A stretch of 64,000 nt of DNA from Pseudomonas sp. GV085 (GTDB taxonomy: Bacteria > Pseudomonadota > Gammaproteobacteria > Pseudomonadales > Pseudomonadaceae), in contig NZ_QAOV01000002.1 of NCBI RefSeq assembly GCF_003050925.1, forward strand, positions 620,001 through 684,000. Reading direction: 5' to 3'. Below, in pieces: positions 41,409 through 49,766 of the stretch. The first letter of the stretch is position 1. Every line of letters begins with the position of its first letter. Under the pieces are notes generated by a model. That model ran no database searches. It was given only the letters and a program-made list of their open reading frames with translations, and had not been told where the DNA came from. Made by a program: the position numbers and the translations under genes.

Positions 41409-42407
41409 ATGTCAGAACGAGTCTTGATCGATGGCTTCTCCCGGCGCGTGGACTATCTGCGGATATCGGTCACCGACCGCTGCGATTTCCGTTGCGTGTA
41501 TTGCATGGCCGAGGACATGCAGTTTCTGCCGCGCCAACGGGTGTTGACGCTGGAAGAGATTTATCAACTGGCACAAAGCTTCGTGGCGCTGGGCACCCGC
41601 AAGATCCGTCTGACCGGAGGTGAGCCGCTGATCCGTCCGGGCGTGGTGCAACTGTGCGAGAAGATCGCCGCCCTGCCCGGCCTGCGTGAACTGTGCATGA
41701 CCACCAATGGTTCGCAGTTGGCCAAACTGGCCGAGCCGTTGTTCGAGGCCGGGGTCAAGCGCCTCAACATCAGCCTCGACTGCCTGGACCCGCAACGCTT
41801 TCGCGAACTGACTCGCACCGGTGATCTGGCGCAGGTGATCAAGGGCATCGACGCGGCCAACCAGGCGGGATTTCGCAACACCAAGCTCAATTGCGTGGTG
41901 ATGAAAGGCCGCAACGACCATGAGATCAATGATCTGGTGAGCTTCGCCATCGACCGTAACCTCGACATCTCCTTCATCGAGGAAATGCCGTTGGGCACCA
42001 TCGACGAACACAGCCGCGCCGAATCGTTTTTCGCAAGCAGCCAGGTCCGCGAACGCATCGCCGAACGCTACACTTTGATTGATTCCGCCGAGTCGACCCA
42101 GGGTCCGTCGCGCTACTGGCGCCTGGCCGAGGCGCCGCAGATTCGCCTGGGGTTCATCTCACCCCACAGCCACAACTTTTGCGGCACCTGCAACCGGGTG
42201 CGACTGACCGTGGAAGGACGTCTGCTGCTGTGCCTGGGCAATGAGCACGCAGTGGATCTCAAGGCTGTGTTGCGCAGCCACCCCGGACAGCCCGAACGCC
42301 TGGAAAAAGCCATTATCGAGGCGATGAAACTCAAGCCTTATCGACACAACTTCGAAGTGAACGACGATGTTCAGGTCATTCGCTTCATGAACATGACGGG
42401 CGGCTGA
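41409..42407 (+). CDS. moaA: GTP 3',8-cyclase MoaA (molybdenum cofactor synthesis)
   Basis: A 332-residue radical SAM enzyme, the first step from GTP to cyclic pyranopterin monophosphate (with MoaC). The N-terminal 4Fe-4S site is [16 protein letters not shown] (CxxxCxxC); SAM-site [12 protein letters not shown] and [11 protein letters not shown] follow; the second cluster is [20 protein letters not shown]. The conserved C-terminal Gly-Gly (NMTGG) is present. No other moa genes adjoin it, so it is a dispersed or second copy. It is followed closely (5 bp) by the bestrophin gene, implying co-transcription. Confidence 0.95.
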   Translation: MSERVLIDGFSRRVDYLRISVTDRCDFRCVYCMAEDMQFLPRQRVLTLEEIYQLAQSFVALGTRKIRLTGGEPLIRPGVVQLCEKIAALPGLRELCMTTNGSQLAKLAEPLFEAGVKRLNISLDCLDPQRFRELTRTGDLAQVIKGIDAANQAGFRNTKLNCVVMKGRNDHEINDLVSFAIDRNLDISFIEEMPLGTIDEHSRAESFFASSQVRERIAERYTLIDSAESTQGPSRYWRLAEAPQIRLGFISPHSHNFCGTCNRVRLTVEGRLLLCLGNEHAVDLKAVLRSHPGQPERLEKAIIEAMKLKPYRHNFEVNDDVQVIRFMNMTGG

Positions 42408-42412
42408 ACCCC

Positions 42413-43312
42413 ATGATCGTCAGACCCAAACCCAACCTGATCGGCGTGCTGACGTCCCTCAAGGGTTCGATTGCCAAGCGCATTGCCTGGCGCAGCCTGA
42501 TGGTGACGTTGCTCGCCGCGGCCATCGTGCTCATCGAAACCTTGCACCCCAGCTACTTTTCCAAGGTCAGCGCCACGCCCTTCACGCTGCTGGGTTTGTC
42601 GTTGTCGATCTTCATGAGCTTTCGCAACAACGCCTGCTACGACCGCTGGTATGAAGCGCGCAAGGCGTGGGGCGATGTGATCGTGGAAGTCCGCTCGATG
42701 ATTCGTGAAACCCTGGCCATCAAAGACACGGATGAGCGACACACGGTCCTCAGCAACCTGTGCGGCTTTGCCCATGCCCTCAATGCGCGGCTGCGCCAGG
42801 AAAACGAACTGGCCGCCAGTGGCGACTGGCTGCAGCCGATGCCCAAGGGCAACTCCACGGACGTCAGTGGGCAGATACTGATGCAGGTCGGCCAACAGTG
42901 CTCGGCTCTCAACGAGTCCGGGGCGATCAACGACTGGCGCTACACGCTCATGGCCAACCATCTGACCAGCCTGACCCACGCGCAGGCGGTTTGTGAACGG
43001 ATCAAGAACACTCCACTGCCGTTTCCCTACACCCTGCTGCTGCACCGCACCATCTACCTGTTCTGCATCCTCCTGCCGTTCGCCATGGCCGAGCCCCTGG
43101 GCTGGCTGACACCGATTTTCACCGCGATTGTCAGCTACACCTTTTTCGGCCTGGATGCGATTGCCGATGAACTGGAAGACCCCTTCGGCCGCGACGAAAA
43201 CGACCTGCCCACCGACGCCATCGTGCGCAACATCGAGCGTGATGTGTTGGCCGCGCTGGGTGTGACGGAACTGCCGCCACAACTGGAGCCGGTGGATTTT
43301 GTTCTGAATTGA
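42413..43312 (+). CDS. bestrophin-family ion channel protein (YneE/UPF0187)
   Basis: A 299-residue membrane protein. The bestrophin signature: FTLLGLSLSIFMSFRNNACY, DRWYEARKAWGDVIVEVRSM, and PFAMAEPLGWLTPIFTAIVS, YTFFGLDAIADELEDPFGRD, then ENDLPTDAIVRNIERDVL. Bacterial members form pentameric channels, with cation or anion selectivity depending on the member. It begins 5 bp after moaA with no own promoter visible. Functional link with molybdopterin synthesis is unknown. Confidence 0.92.
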   Translation: MIVRPKPNLIGVLTSLKGSIAKRIAWRSLMVTLLAAAIVLIETLHPSYFSKVSATPFTLLGLSLSIFMSFRNNACYDRWYEARKAWGDVIVEVRSMIRETLAIKDTDERHTVLSNLCGFAHALNARLRQENELAASGDWLQPMPKGNSTDVSGQILMQVGQQCSALNESGAINDWRYTLMANHLTSLTHAQAVCERIKNTPLPFPYTLLLHRTIYLFCILLPFAMAEPLGWLTPIFTAIVSYTFFGLDAIADELEDPFGRDENDLPTDAIVRNIERDVLAALGVTELPPQLEPVDFVLN

Positions 43313-43334
43313 CCCTCAAGAAACACGCAATCCC

Positions 43335-43494
43335 TGTAGGAGCGGGCTTGCCCGCGAGGGCGGTGGGTCAGGCAACATCTCTGTTGAATGTGCCGGCCTC
43401 TTCGCGAGCAGGCTCGCTCCCACAGGGGACTGTAGCCAGGCGCGGGATTAGCGTGCACTGAAGATCAAAACTGTAGGAGCGAGCCTGCTCGCGA
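43335..43494. repeat. compound REP cluster
   Basis: A REPIN (43335-43426: TGTAGGAGCGGGCTTGCCCG to CGAGCAGGCTCGCTCCCACA), then ~45 bp including CACTGAAGATCAAAACTGTA, then a single REP to 43494. Order and spacer words match the cluster at 30438-30692. Confidence 0.88.
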
Positions 43495-43553
43495 TTGCGG
43501 ACTGTCTGCAAACATCTCTATTGAGTGGTGCATCTGATGTTCTGAATCAAACA

Positions 43554-43602
43554 TTTACACGCGTCACATTCCTCCCTAGTATCCAGCCATCCCCGGATGG
43601 CT
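43554..43602 (+). promoter_or_regulatory. sigma70-type promoter with palindromic operator at the start site
   Basis: -35 TTTACA (43554-43559), 17-bp spacer, -10 TAGTAT (43577-43582). AGCCATCC CC GGATGGCT (43585-43602) is a perfect 8+8 inverted repeat over the expected +1. It could be a repressor site or a 5' hairpin. It would drive the two small ORFs and possibly the FAD oxidoreductase. Confidence 0.7.
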
Positions 43603-43647
43603 TGTGCTACTCGCCACCGACGATTTGCGCCGCCGGAAACCTGCGCC

Positions 43648-43731
43648 ATGCGTACTTTGCCATCAGAACAGCAACTGCTGAAACTCTCGAACCTGGCCGC
43701 CTCGCTGCTGGCCGTGGACGGCATTGCATGA
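43648..43731 (+). CDS. 27-residue small ORF
   Basis: MRTLPSEQQLLKLSNLAASL then LAVDGIA, stop. It lies ~60 bp downstream of the predicted transcription start, and its stop overlaps the ATG of the next small ORF (ATGA). The RBS is weak (GGAAAC). The sequence is amphipathic with no known motif. Expression is inferred from promoter and coupling. Confidence 0.4.
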   Translation: MRTLPSEQQLLKLSNLAASLLAVDGIA

Positions 43732-43817
43732 AGCGCATCGTCAACCTGCCCATGGCCCTGCGCCGCTCCAAACTGCGTCACTCCGCACGTCCGCCGGATA
43801 GCGCCCTGCTCGCCTGA
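43728..43817 (+). CDS. 29-residue basic small ORF
   Basis: MKRIVNLPMALRRSKLRHSA then RPPDSALLA, stop. It is strongly basic in the first half (six Lys/Arg). It starts in the ATGA overlap with the preceding 27-residue ORF. It may be a leader, a small protein or spurious; no homologue is recognised. Confidence 0.4.
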   Translation: MKRIVNLPMALRRSKLRHSARPPDSALLA

Positions 43818-43869
43818 TCGGCGAGCCCCTTCCTTTCGCTATCCCTGCGTTTGCTCAGCGTATGCAATC

Positions 43870-43900
43870 CCTGTAGGAGCTGGCTTGTCAGCTCCTGCAA
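43870..43900. repeat. REP-like hairpin
   Basis: AGGAGCTG GCTTGT CAGCTCCT with TGTAGG before it: a diverged REP between the small ORFs and the oxidoreductase gene. Confidence 0.6.
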
Positions 43901-43957
43901 GTTGCGCACGTTGACTGACCGGCATTGAGCTTCTTTCAATTCTGCGTGGACACCGAC

Positions 43958-45253
43958 ATGACTCAACGTTGCAATTCTTACTACACCGCCACCCTCGACC
44001 AAGACACCGACTACCCAACGCTGCAAGGCCAGCACCGGGTTGACGTGGTGATCATCGGCGGCGGATTCACCGGCGTGGCCAGCGCCGTCGAGCTGGCGGA
44101 AAAAGGCCTGAAGGTCGCCATCGTCGAAAGCCACAAGATCGGCTGGGGCGCCACCGGGCGCAATGGCGGCCAGGTCACCGGCAGCCTGTCGGGCGACGAA
44201 GCCATGCGCAAACAGATGCGCCGCACCATAGGCGATGAAGTCGACGACTTCATCTGGAACCTGCGCTGGCGCGGACACCAGATCATCCGGCAGCGCGTGG
44301 AAAAATACGGCATCGCCTGCGACCTCAAGCACGGCCACCTGCACGCCGCGTACAAACCCGCGCACATGGACGGCTTGCGCAAGGATTACGACGAGGCGGT
44401 GCGCCGGGGCATGGGCGATGAGGTCAGTCTGCTCGACCGCAGCCAGGTGCGCGACCTGCTGCAAAGCGACCTCTACCACGGCGCGATCAAGAACACCCGC
44501 AACATGCACCTGCATCCGTTGAACCTGTGCATCGGCGAAGCCCGCGCAGCCGAGAGCCTCGGTGCGTTGATCTTCGAGAACAGCGAAGTGCTGGAGATCA
44601 TCCATGGCGATGGCCTTCACAAGCGCCCCGGCATACGCACCGCCCACGGGCAGATCGACGCCAATCAGGTGCTGCTGGCCGGCGACGTCTACCACAAGCT
44701 GGAACCGGGCAAGCTCAAGGGCAAGATTTTCCCGGCCATGGGCGGCATCGTCACCACCGCGCCGCTGGGCGATCTGGCCAGACAGATCAACCCCGAAGAC
44801 CTGGCGGTCTACGACTGCCGTTTCGTACTCGACTACTACCGCCTGACCGCTGACGGTCGCCTGTTGTTCGGTGGCGGCGCCAACTACAGCGGCAAGGATT
44901 CGCGCGACATCGCCGCCGAGCTGCGCCCGTGCATCGAGCAAACCTTCCCGGCGCTCAAAGGCGTGGCCATCGACTACCAGTGGAGCTGCGCGATGGGCAT
45001 CGTGATCAACCGTATCCCGCAACTGGGCAAGCTCTCGGACAACGTCTGGTATTGTCAGGGCTACTCCGGCCACGGCATCGCCACCACCCACATCATGGGC
45101 GAAATCATGGGGCGGGCGATCACCGGGCAACTGGAGCAGTTCGACACCTTCGCCGCCTGCCAGCACATCCGTGTGCCCATGGGCGACCTGCTCGGCAACC
45201 CGATGCTCGCCGCGGGCATGTGGTACTACCAGATGCTTGAGCGATTGCGCTGA
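43958..45253 (+). CDS. FAD-dependent amine oxidoreductase (PuuB/OrdL-like)
   Basis: A 431-residue DAO-fold flavoprotein. The FAD-binding start is VDVVIIGGGFTGVASAVELA, then GWGATGRNGGQVTGSLSGDE, the PuuB/OrdL signature. The C-terminal block is WSCAMGIVINRIPQLGKLSD and CQGYSGHGIATTHIMGEIMG. It shares the full architecture with PuuB at 54794-56092, so it probably oxidises an N-substituted amine such as a gamma-glutamylated polyamine or an amino acid derivative. ATG 43958 is used; TTG 43925 is open in frame. No dehydrogenase or ligase adjoins it. Confidence 0.85.
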   Translation: MTQRCNSYYTATLDQDTDYPTLQGQHRVDVVIIGGGFTGVASAVELAEKGLKVAIVESHKIGWGATGRNGGQVTGSLSGDEAMRKQMRRTIGDEVDDFIWNLRWRGHQIIRQRVEKYGIACDLKHGHLHAAYKPAHMDGLRKDYDEAVRRGMGDEVSLLDRSQVRDLLQSDLYHGAIKNTRNMHLHPLNLCIGEARAAESLGALIFENSEVLEIIHGDGLHKRPGIRTAHGQIDANQVLLAGDVYHKLEPGKLKGKIFPAMGGIVTTAPLGDLARQINPEDLAVYDCRFVLDYYRLTADGRLLFGGGANYSGKDSRDIAAELRPCIEQTFPALKGVAIDYQWSCAMGIVINRIPQLGKLSDNVWYCQGYSGHGIATTHIMGEIMGRAITGQLEQFDTFAACQHIRVPMGDLLGNPMLAAGMWYYQMLERLR

Positions 45254-45293
45254 GATTGTTGGCCAATACATTCAACATGGATGTTGTTTGTTC

Positions 45294-45414
45294 CGGCCCC
45301 TTCGCGGGCAAGCCCGCTCCTACAGGGGTTGTTTTCCGGCCTCGATATTTGTGGTCGACATCGATCCCTGTGGGAGCGGCGGTGCGGCGATCCGACTTGC
45401 CCGCGAAGGGGCCG
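45294..45414. repeat. REP-like inverted repeat, GGGCAAG variant
   Basis: CCCCTTCGCGGGCAAGCCCG at the left and CTTGCCCGCGAAGGGGCC at the right, with GTGGGAGCGGCGGTGCGGCG in between; same variant as 30438-30560. It lies between convergent genes. Confidence 0.8.
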
Positions 45415-45446
45415 CTACATTCAATACATCTACCAGCAAAAAATGC

Positions 45447-46229
45447 TCAAGCCTGCACCACCTCGATCCCCAGCGCCCGGTAATCCTCGACATTGCCTGA
45501 CGCCACATGCCGTTCGGTGATCAGCGTGTGCACGCGGTTGCAAGGCGCGACGACAAAGGGCTCCACCGCACCGAGTTTGTCTGCGGTGGTGACGGCGATC
45601 ACGTGGGAAGCACAGTCGAGCATCGCCTGTTTCACCGGCACTTCATCAAAATGCAGTGAACTCAAGCCCACCTGCGGGTGTATTGCGCAGACCCCGGTAA
45701 ACAACAGGTCGGCCTTGATGCCCGCCAGCAGCCGCAGGGTTTCGTGGCCGCTGGCCGACAGCGTCGCCGGGTTTAGCTGGCCGCCGGCCAGGATCACCTT
45801 GATGCCTTGGTATTCGGACAGGGTAATGGCCGTCATCGGTGACGCGGTGATCGCGGTGATGGCGATGTCCGCCGGCAGCGAGCGCGCAATCTGCAAGGTG
45901 GTGGTGCCGGAATCGAACACCACGATCTGACCGTTCTGCACCCGTTGCGCGGCCAGTTGCGCCAGATGGGTTTTCACTTCATCGGTTTCGCTGATCCGGG
46001 TGAAATAGTCCTTGCCCGTATCCTTGGGTCGCGGCAACGCCCCGCCGTGCACCCGCTGCACCAGGCCGGCGCTGGCCAGCTCTGCCAGATCGCGGCGGAT
46101 GGTGTCTTCGGACACCGCGAAATGCTGGCTCAACTCCGAGGCCATGACCTTGCCATCACGTTCGAGGATTAACAGGATCTTTTGCCGGCGCACTGACGGA
46201 AGTTCGGCTGCAGATTGGTTGTCGTGCAT
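45447..46229 (-). CDS. DeoR/GlpR-family transcriptional regulator
   Basis: A 260-residue repressor. The N-terminal HTH (RRQKILLILERDGKVMASEL, FAVSEDTIRRDLAELASAGL, VQRVHGGALP) is followed by a ribose-isomerase-like sensor (GQIVVFDSGTTTLQIARSLP, LLFTGVCAIHPQVGLSSLHF). Family effectors are sugar phosphates. It is divergent from the ornithine decarboxylase leader and convergent with the FAD oxidoreductase; neither is a classical DeoR target, so its regulon is open. TGCGT direct repeats, 10 bp apart (46245-46260), lie 15 bp upstream of its ATG and could be its operator. Confidence 0.88.
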   Translation of the reverse strand: MHDNQSAAELPSVRRQKILLILERDGKVMASELSQHFAVSEDTIRRDLAELASAGLVQRVHGGALPRPKDTGKDYFTRISETDEVKTHLAQLAAQRVQNGQIVVFDSGTTTLQIARSLPADIAITAITASPMTAITLSEYQGIKVILAGGQLNPATLSASGHETLRLLAGIKADLLFTGVCAIHPQVGLSSLHFDEVPVKQAMLDCASHVIAVTTADKLGAVEPFVVAPCNRVHTLITERHVASGNVEDYRALGIEVVQA

Positions 46230-46240
46230 GTTTTTGCTCG

Positions 46241-46262
46241 TTTATGCGTTTAATTGCGTGTT
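46241..46262. promoter_or_regulatory. candidate DeoR-type direct-repeat operator
   Basis: TATGCGTTTAATTGCGTGTT holds two TGCGT words spaced by one helical turn, just upstream of the DeoR-family gene. An AT-rich tract (46305-46360) follows that could hold the promoter for the decarboxylase leader. Confidence 0.4.
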
Positions 46263-46409
46263 ACCCGAGAGTATCTGCAACCCTGCGCAAAAACAACGAA
46301 CCGGCCAGGTATCATTTTTTTCGATCTTTCAAATCATTACGCCGAATTTTTCATTTTCCTGTGACCTGTTCAAGATGGCGCCGTCACTCATGTTTTGGAT
46401 GGAAACTTC

Positions 46410-46478
46410 ATGAATATCAATTTTGCTTTTGCGTGCATGATCGTGGTCTCGTTCACGATTGCACTGGTTCACGCCTGA
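46410..46478 (+). CDS. 22-residue hydrophobic small ORF upstream of ornithine decarboxylase
   Basis: MNINFAFACMIVVSFTIALV then HA, stop. GGATGGAAA precedes the ATG by about seven bases. Almost the whole peptide is one membrane helix with one Cys. It lies 178 bp upstream of the decarboxylase ATG. It could be a small membrane protein or a leader peptide; it does not resemble the arginine/aromatic-rich SpeFL of enterobacteria. Confidence 0.45.
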   Translation: MNINFAFACMIVVSFTIALVHA

Positions 46479-46656
46479 CCGACAGATCGTGAGGCTTCAA
46501 GATGTGCAAGGTCGTGGTAAAAAGCCTGACAGATCAGGAATATGCTCTATAAACAGTGGTGTCACGATTTCCGATCAGGGGAACTGGAAGGCTCCCCCGG
46601 AAGTTGATCTCTAAAAAAGCGGCGGACAATTGAGTGCCCGCCAGGAGACACCACCG

Positions 46657-48840
46657 ATGAAAGCCCTGAAAATCGCCGCCAGTGAAGGCGCATCCACTTG
46701 TTTCCTGAACGCCCGGGAGGTGGTCCCGCTCGGTCACACCGACTTCACCGACGTCGCCGTGGCCGTGGTGTCGGTCAATGATGTGTTGGCCGGATCCCTC
46801 GACGCCATTCAGCGCACCGGTTTTGATATCCCGATTTTCCTGGTGGCGTCCCCCGGCACCAGCACCCACCCCCGGGAAGTCTACAAACACCTCAATGACG
46901 TGCTGTTGCAAGTGAACGGCATCTTCGACCTGTCCCCCAGCAACGTCGAATACCACGGTAACCAACTGGAGACCGCCGCCAAGGCCTATGAAGAAAGCCT
47001 GCTGCCGCCGTTCTTCGATGCGCTCAAACACTACACCGAAGCCGCCAACGCGACCTTTGCCTGCCCCGGTCACCAGGGCGGCCAGTTCTTTCGCAAGCAC
47101 CCGGCCGGCCGGCAGTTTTTCGACTTCTTCGGCGAGACGCTGTTTCGCGCCGACATGTGCAACGCCGACGTCAAGCTCGGCGACCTGCTGATCCACGAAG
47201 GCCCGGCACTGCTGGCACAGAAACACGCCGCGCAAGTGTTCAACGCCGACAAGACCTACTTCGTGCTCAACGGCACCTCGGCCTCGAACAAGGTGGTGAC
47301 CAACGCCCTGTTGACCCCGGGCGACCTGGTGCTGTTCGACCGCAACAACCACAAGTCCAATCACCAGGGCGCCTTGTTGCAGGCCGGTGCCACGCCGGTC
47401 TATCTGGAAACCGCGCGCAACCCTTATGGCTTCATCGGCGGCATCGACGCCCACTGTTTCGAAGAAAACTATCTGCGCGAGCTGATCACCGAAATCGCCC
47501 CGGACAAGGCGCAACTGCCACGGCCGTTCCGCCTGGCGATCATTCAACTGGGCACCTACGACGGCACCGTGTACAACGCCCGGCAAGTGGTCGACCGCAT
47601 CGGCAAACTGTGTGACTACATCCTGTTCGACTCGGCGTGGGTCGGCTACGAACAGTTCATTCCGATGATGAAAGACTGCTCGCCGCTGTTGCTCGACCTC
47701 AACGAGAACGACCCGGGCATCTTCGTCACGCAATCGGTGCACAAACAGCAGGCCGGTTTTTCCCAGGCCTCGCAAATCCACAAGAAAGACCGGCACATCA
47801 AAGGCCAGGCGCGCTATTGCAACCATCACCGGCTCAACAACGCCTTCATGGCCCAGGCGTCCACCAGCCCGTTCTACCCGCTGTTCGCCTCACTGGATGT
47901 GAATGCGCGCATTCACTCCGGCCGCAGTGGCCTGCGTCTGTGGGAAGACTGCGTGAAGTTCGGTATCGAAGCGCGCAAGCTGATCCTCGAAGCCTGCACC
48001 CTGGTCCGCCCGTTCGTGCCGGATACCATTGAAGGGCGTGCGTGGGAGGACTATCCAACGGAAGAAATCGCCAGCGACATCCGCTTCTTCGAGTTCCATC
48101 CCAAGGACCGCTGGCACGCCTTTGCCGGCTACGCCGAGAAGCAGTACTTCATCGACCCGTGCAAGTTGCTGTTCACCACGCCGGGCATCGACCCGGTGGA
48201 CGGCAGCTACACCGACTTCGGCATTCACGCCGGCATCCTGGCCAACTTCCTGCGCGAGAACGGCATCGTCCCGGAAAAGTGCGACCTCAACTCGATCCTG
48301 TTCCTGCTCACGCCGGCCGAAGACTGGGCGAAGATGACCCACCTGGCCGCACAGATCGCCCGCTTCGAACGCTTCATCAGCGAAGACGCACCGATGAGCC
48401 GGGTGCTGCCGGCCATCTACGCGCAGCACCAGGAACGCTACCGCGACTACACCATCCGCCAGCTCTGCCAGGAAATGCACGACCTGTATCGCAGCCACAA
48501 CGTGCAGCAGTTGCAGAAGGACATGTTCCGCAAGGCACACTTCCCGAAAAAGGCCATGAACCCGCAGCAAGCACAAATCGAGTACATCCGTGGCAACGTC
48601 GAACTGGTGGCGCTGGCGGATGCGGACGGGCGTATCGCGGCCGAGGGCGCGCTGCCTTATCCGCCGGGCGTCTTGTGCGTGGTGCCCGGGGAGATCTGGG
48701 GTGGCGCGGTGTTGAAGTACTTCCTGGCCCTGGAAGAAGGCATCAACCGCTTGCCCGGTTTCACGCCGGAGTTGCAGGGGGTGTACCTGCAGCAGGAAGG
48801 CGGTCGCACCCGGGCGTATGGGTACGTGATCAACGCCTGA
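46657..48840 (+). CDS. ornithine decarboxylase, fold-type I Orn/Lys/Arg decarboxylase family
   Basis: A 727-residue PLP enzyme producing putrescine from ornithine. Order: N-terminal wing domain (residues ~1-110), PLP domain starting PGHQGGQFFRKHPAGRQFFD, the cofactor Asp/Ala region (IQLGTYDGTVYNA, LFDSAWVGYEQF), the Schiff-base Lys in FVTQSVHKQQAGFSQ, then the C-terminal domain (PYPPGVLCVVPGEIWGGAVL). Length and RYCNHHRLNNAFMAQASTSP fit inducible/biosynthetic ornithine decarboxylase better than LdcA-type lysine decarboxylase. AGGAG precedes ATG 46657, itself preceded by a small GGCGG/CCGCC hairpin. Context: putrescine catabolism genes lie 7 kb on. Confidence 0.85.
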   Translation: MKALKIAASEGASTCFLNAREVVPLGHTDFTDVAVAVVSVNDVLAGSLDAIQRTGFDIPIFLVASPGTSTHPREVYKHLNDVLLQVNGIFDLSPSNVEYHGNQLETAAKAYEESLLPPFFDALKHYTEAANATFACPGHQGGQFFRKHPAGRQFFDFFGETLFRADMCNADVKLGDLLIHEGPALLAQKHAAQVFNADKTYFVLNGTSASNKVVTNALLTPGDLVLFDRNNHKSNHQGALLQAGATPVYLETARNPYGFIGGIDAHCFEENYLRELITEIAPDKAQLPRPFRLAIIQLGTYDGTVYNARQVVDRIGKLCDYILFDSAWVGYEQFIPMMKDCSPLLLDLNENDPGIFVTQSVHKQQAGFSQASQIHKKDRHIKGQARYCNHHRLNNAFMAQASTSPFYPLFASLDVNARIHSGRSGLRLWEDCVKFGIEARKLILEACTLVRPFVPDTIEGRAWEDYPTEEIASDIRFFEFHPKDRWHAFAGYAEKQYFIDPCKLLFTTPGIDPVDGSYTDFGIHAGILANFLRENGIVPEKCDLNSILFLLTPAEDWAKMTHLAAQIARFERFISEDAPMSRVLPAIYAQHQERYRDYTIRQLCQEMHDLYRSHNVQQLQKDMFRKAHFPKKAMNPQQAQIEYIRGNVELVALADADGRIAAEGALPYPPGVLCVVPGEIWGGAVLKYFLALEEGINRLPGFTPELQGVYLQQEGGRTRAYGYVINA

Positions 48841-48848
48841 TGGCAGGC

Positions 48849-48878
48849 GGCAGGAGCCGGCGAGGGCCGGCTCCTGCC
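48849..48878. terminator. perfect hairpin after the decarboxylase gene
   Basis: GGCAGGAGCCGGC, loop GAGG, GCCGGCTCCTGCC: 13 bp perfect, between the convergent decarboxylase and ppk2 genes, without a U-tract. Confidence 0.6.
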
Positions 48879-48889
48879 CAACGCATCGA

Positions 48890-49708
48890 TCAGAATTTTT
48901 CCGCAATGAACTTGAACGGATAGTCCGGCTCCCGGTACTTACCGGGACCTTGCCGTTTGGGCAGCTTCACTGTCGCCCGAGGTACTTCCTCGTAAGGAAT
49001 GCTTTTGAGCACATCACTGATGATGTTCAGTCGCGCCCGTCGCTTGTCATTGGAGTTGGCGACTCGCCAAGGGGCGAATTTGGTGTCGGTGTACTTGAAC
49101 ATGTCGTCCCGGGCACGGGAGTAGTCGTACCAGCGGTTGTAGGACTTGAGGTCCATGGGCGACAGCTTCCAGATCTTGCGCCCGTCGGTGATACGCGCCT
49201 TGAGGCGTCGGGTCTGTTCCTCCTGACTCACCTCAAGCCAGTACTTGATCAGGATGATTCCCGATTCGACCAGTGCCTGCTCGACACGCGGCGCCACGGT
49301 AAGAAACGTGCGCACCTGCTCCTCGCTGCAAAAGCCCATGACCCGCTCGACCCCGGCGCGGTTGTACCAGCTGCGATCGAAGATCACCACTTCACCGGCC
49401 GCCGGCAGGTGCGGCAGATAACGTTGCAAATACATCTGGCTTTTTTCCCGGTCGGTCGGCGCCGGCAGCGCCATCACCCGGAACACCCGCGGACTGACCC
49501 GTTCGGTCAGCGCCTTGATGGTCCCGCCCTTGCCGGCGCCATCACGGCCCTCGAAGATGATGCAAATCTTCGCGCCCGTGTGCTGCACCCACTCCTGCAA
49601 CTTGACCAGCTCGACGTGCAGCTTCGCCAGTTCCTCGAGATACACCTTGTTCTTGAGCTTGTCGCCTTCGACCGGTTTGCTTTTCGGTGCAGCCTTCTTC
49701 TTTGCCAT
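48890..49708 (-). CDS. ppk2: polyphosphate kinase 2 (PPK2)
   Basis: A 272-residue PPK2-type kinase, moving phosphate between polyphosphate and nucleotides. Walker A is IFEGRDGAGKGGTIKALTER; Walker B/lid regions are EVVIFDRSWYNRAGVERVMG and KYWLEVSQEEQTRRLKARIT, followed by KLSPMDLKSYNRWYDYSRAR. A single domain of this length fits class I PPK2. The basic N-terminus (MAKKKAAPKSK) is common in the family. ATG 49708 has AAGGAG upstream. It follows the SulP gene at 58 bp on the same strand and may be co-transcribed. Confidence 0.93.
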   Translation of the reverse strand: MAKKKAAPKSKPVEGDKLKNKVYLEELAKLHVELVKLQEWVQHTGAKICIIFEGRDGAGKGGTIKALTERVSPRVFRVMALPAPTDREKSQMYLQRYLPHLPAAGEVVIFDRSWYNRAGVERVMGFCSEEQVRTFLTVAPRVEQALVESGIILIKYWLEVSQEEQTRRLKARITDGRKIWKLSPMDLKSYNRWYDYSRARDDMFKYTDTKFAPWRVANSNDKRRARLNIISDVLKSIPYEEVPRATVKLPKRQGPGKYREPDYPFKFIAEKF

Positions 49709-49766
49709 GCCCGTTATCTCCTTCAATGCGTCACACAGCGTCCGGAGTGCGCCCGGCCGCGTTCAT

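Noticed and set aside
46410..46478. Direct homologue of the SpeFL arrest peptide
   Set aside because: The peptide is hydrophobic and lacks the basic/aromatic sensor sequence; only the position is comparable.
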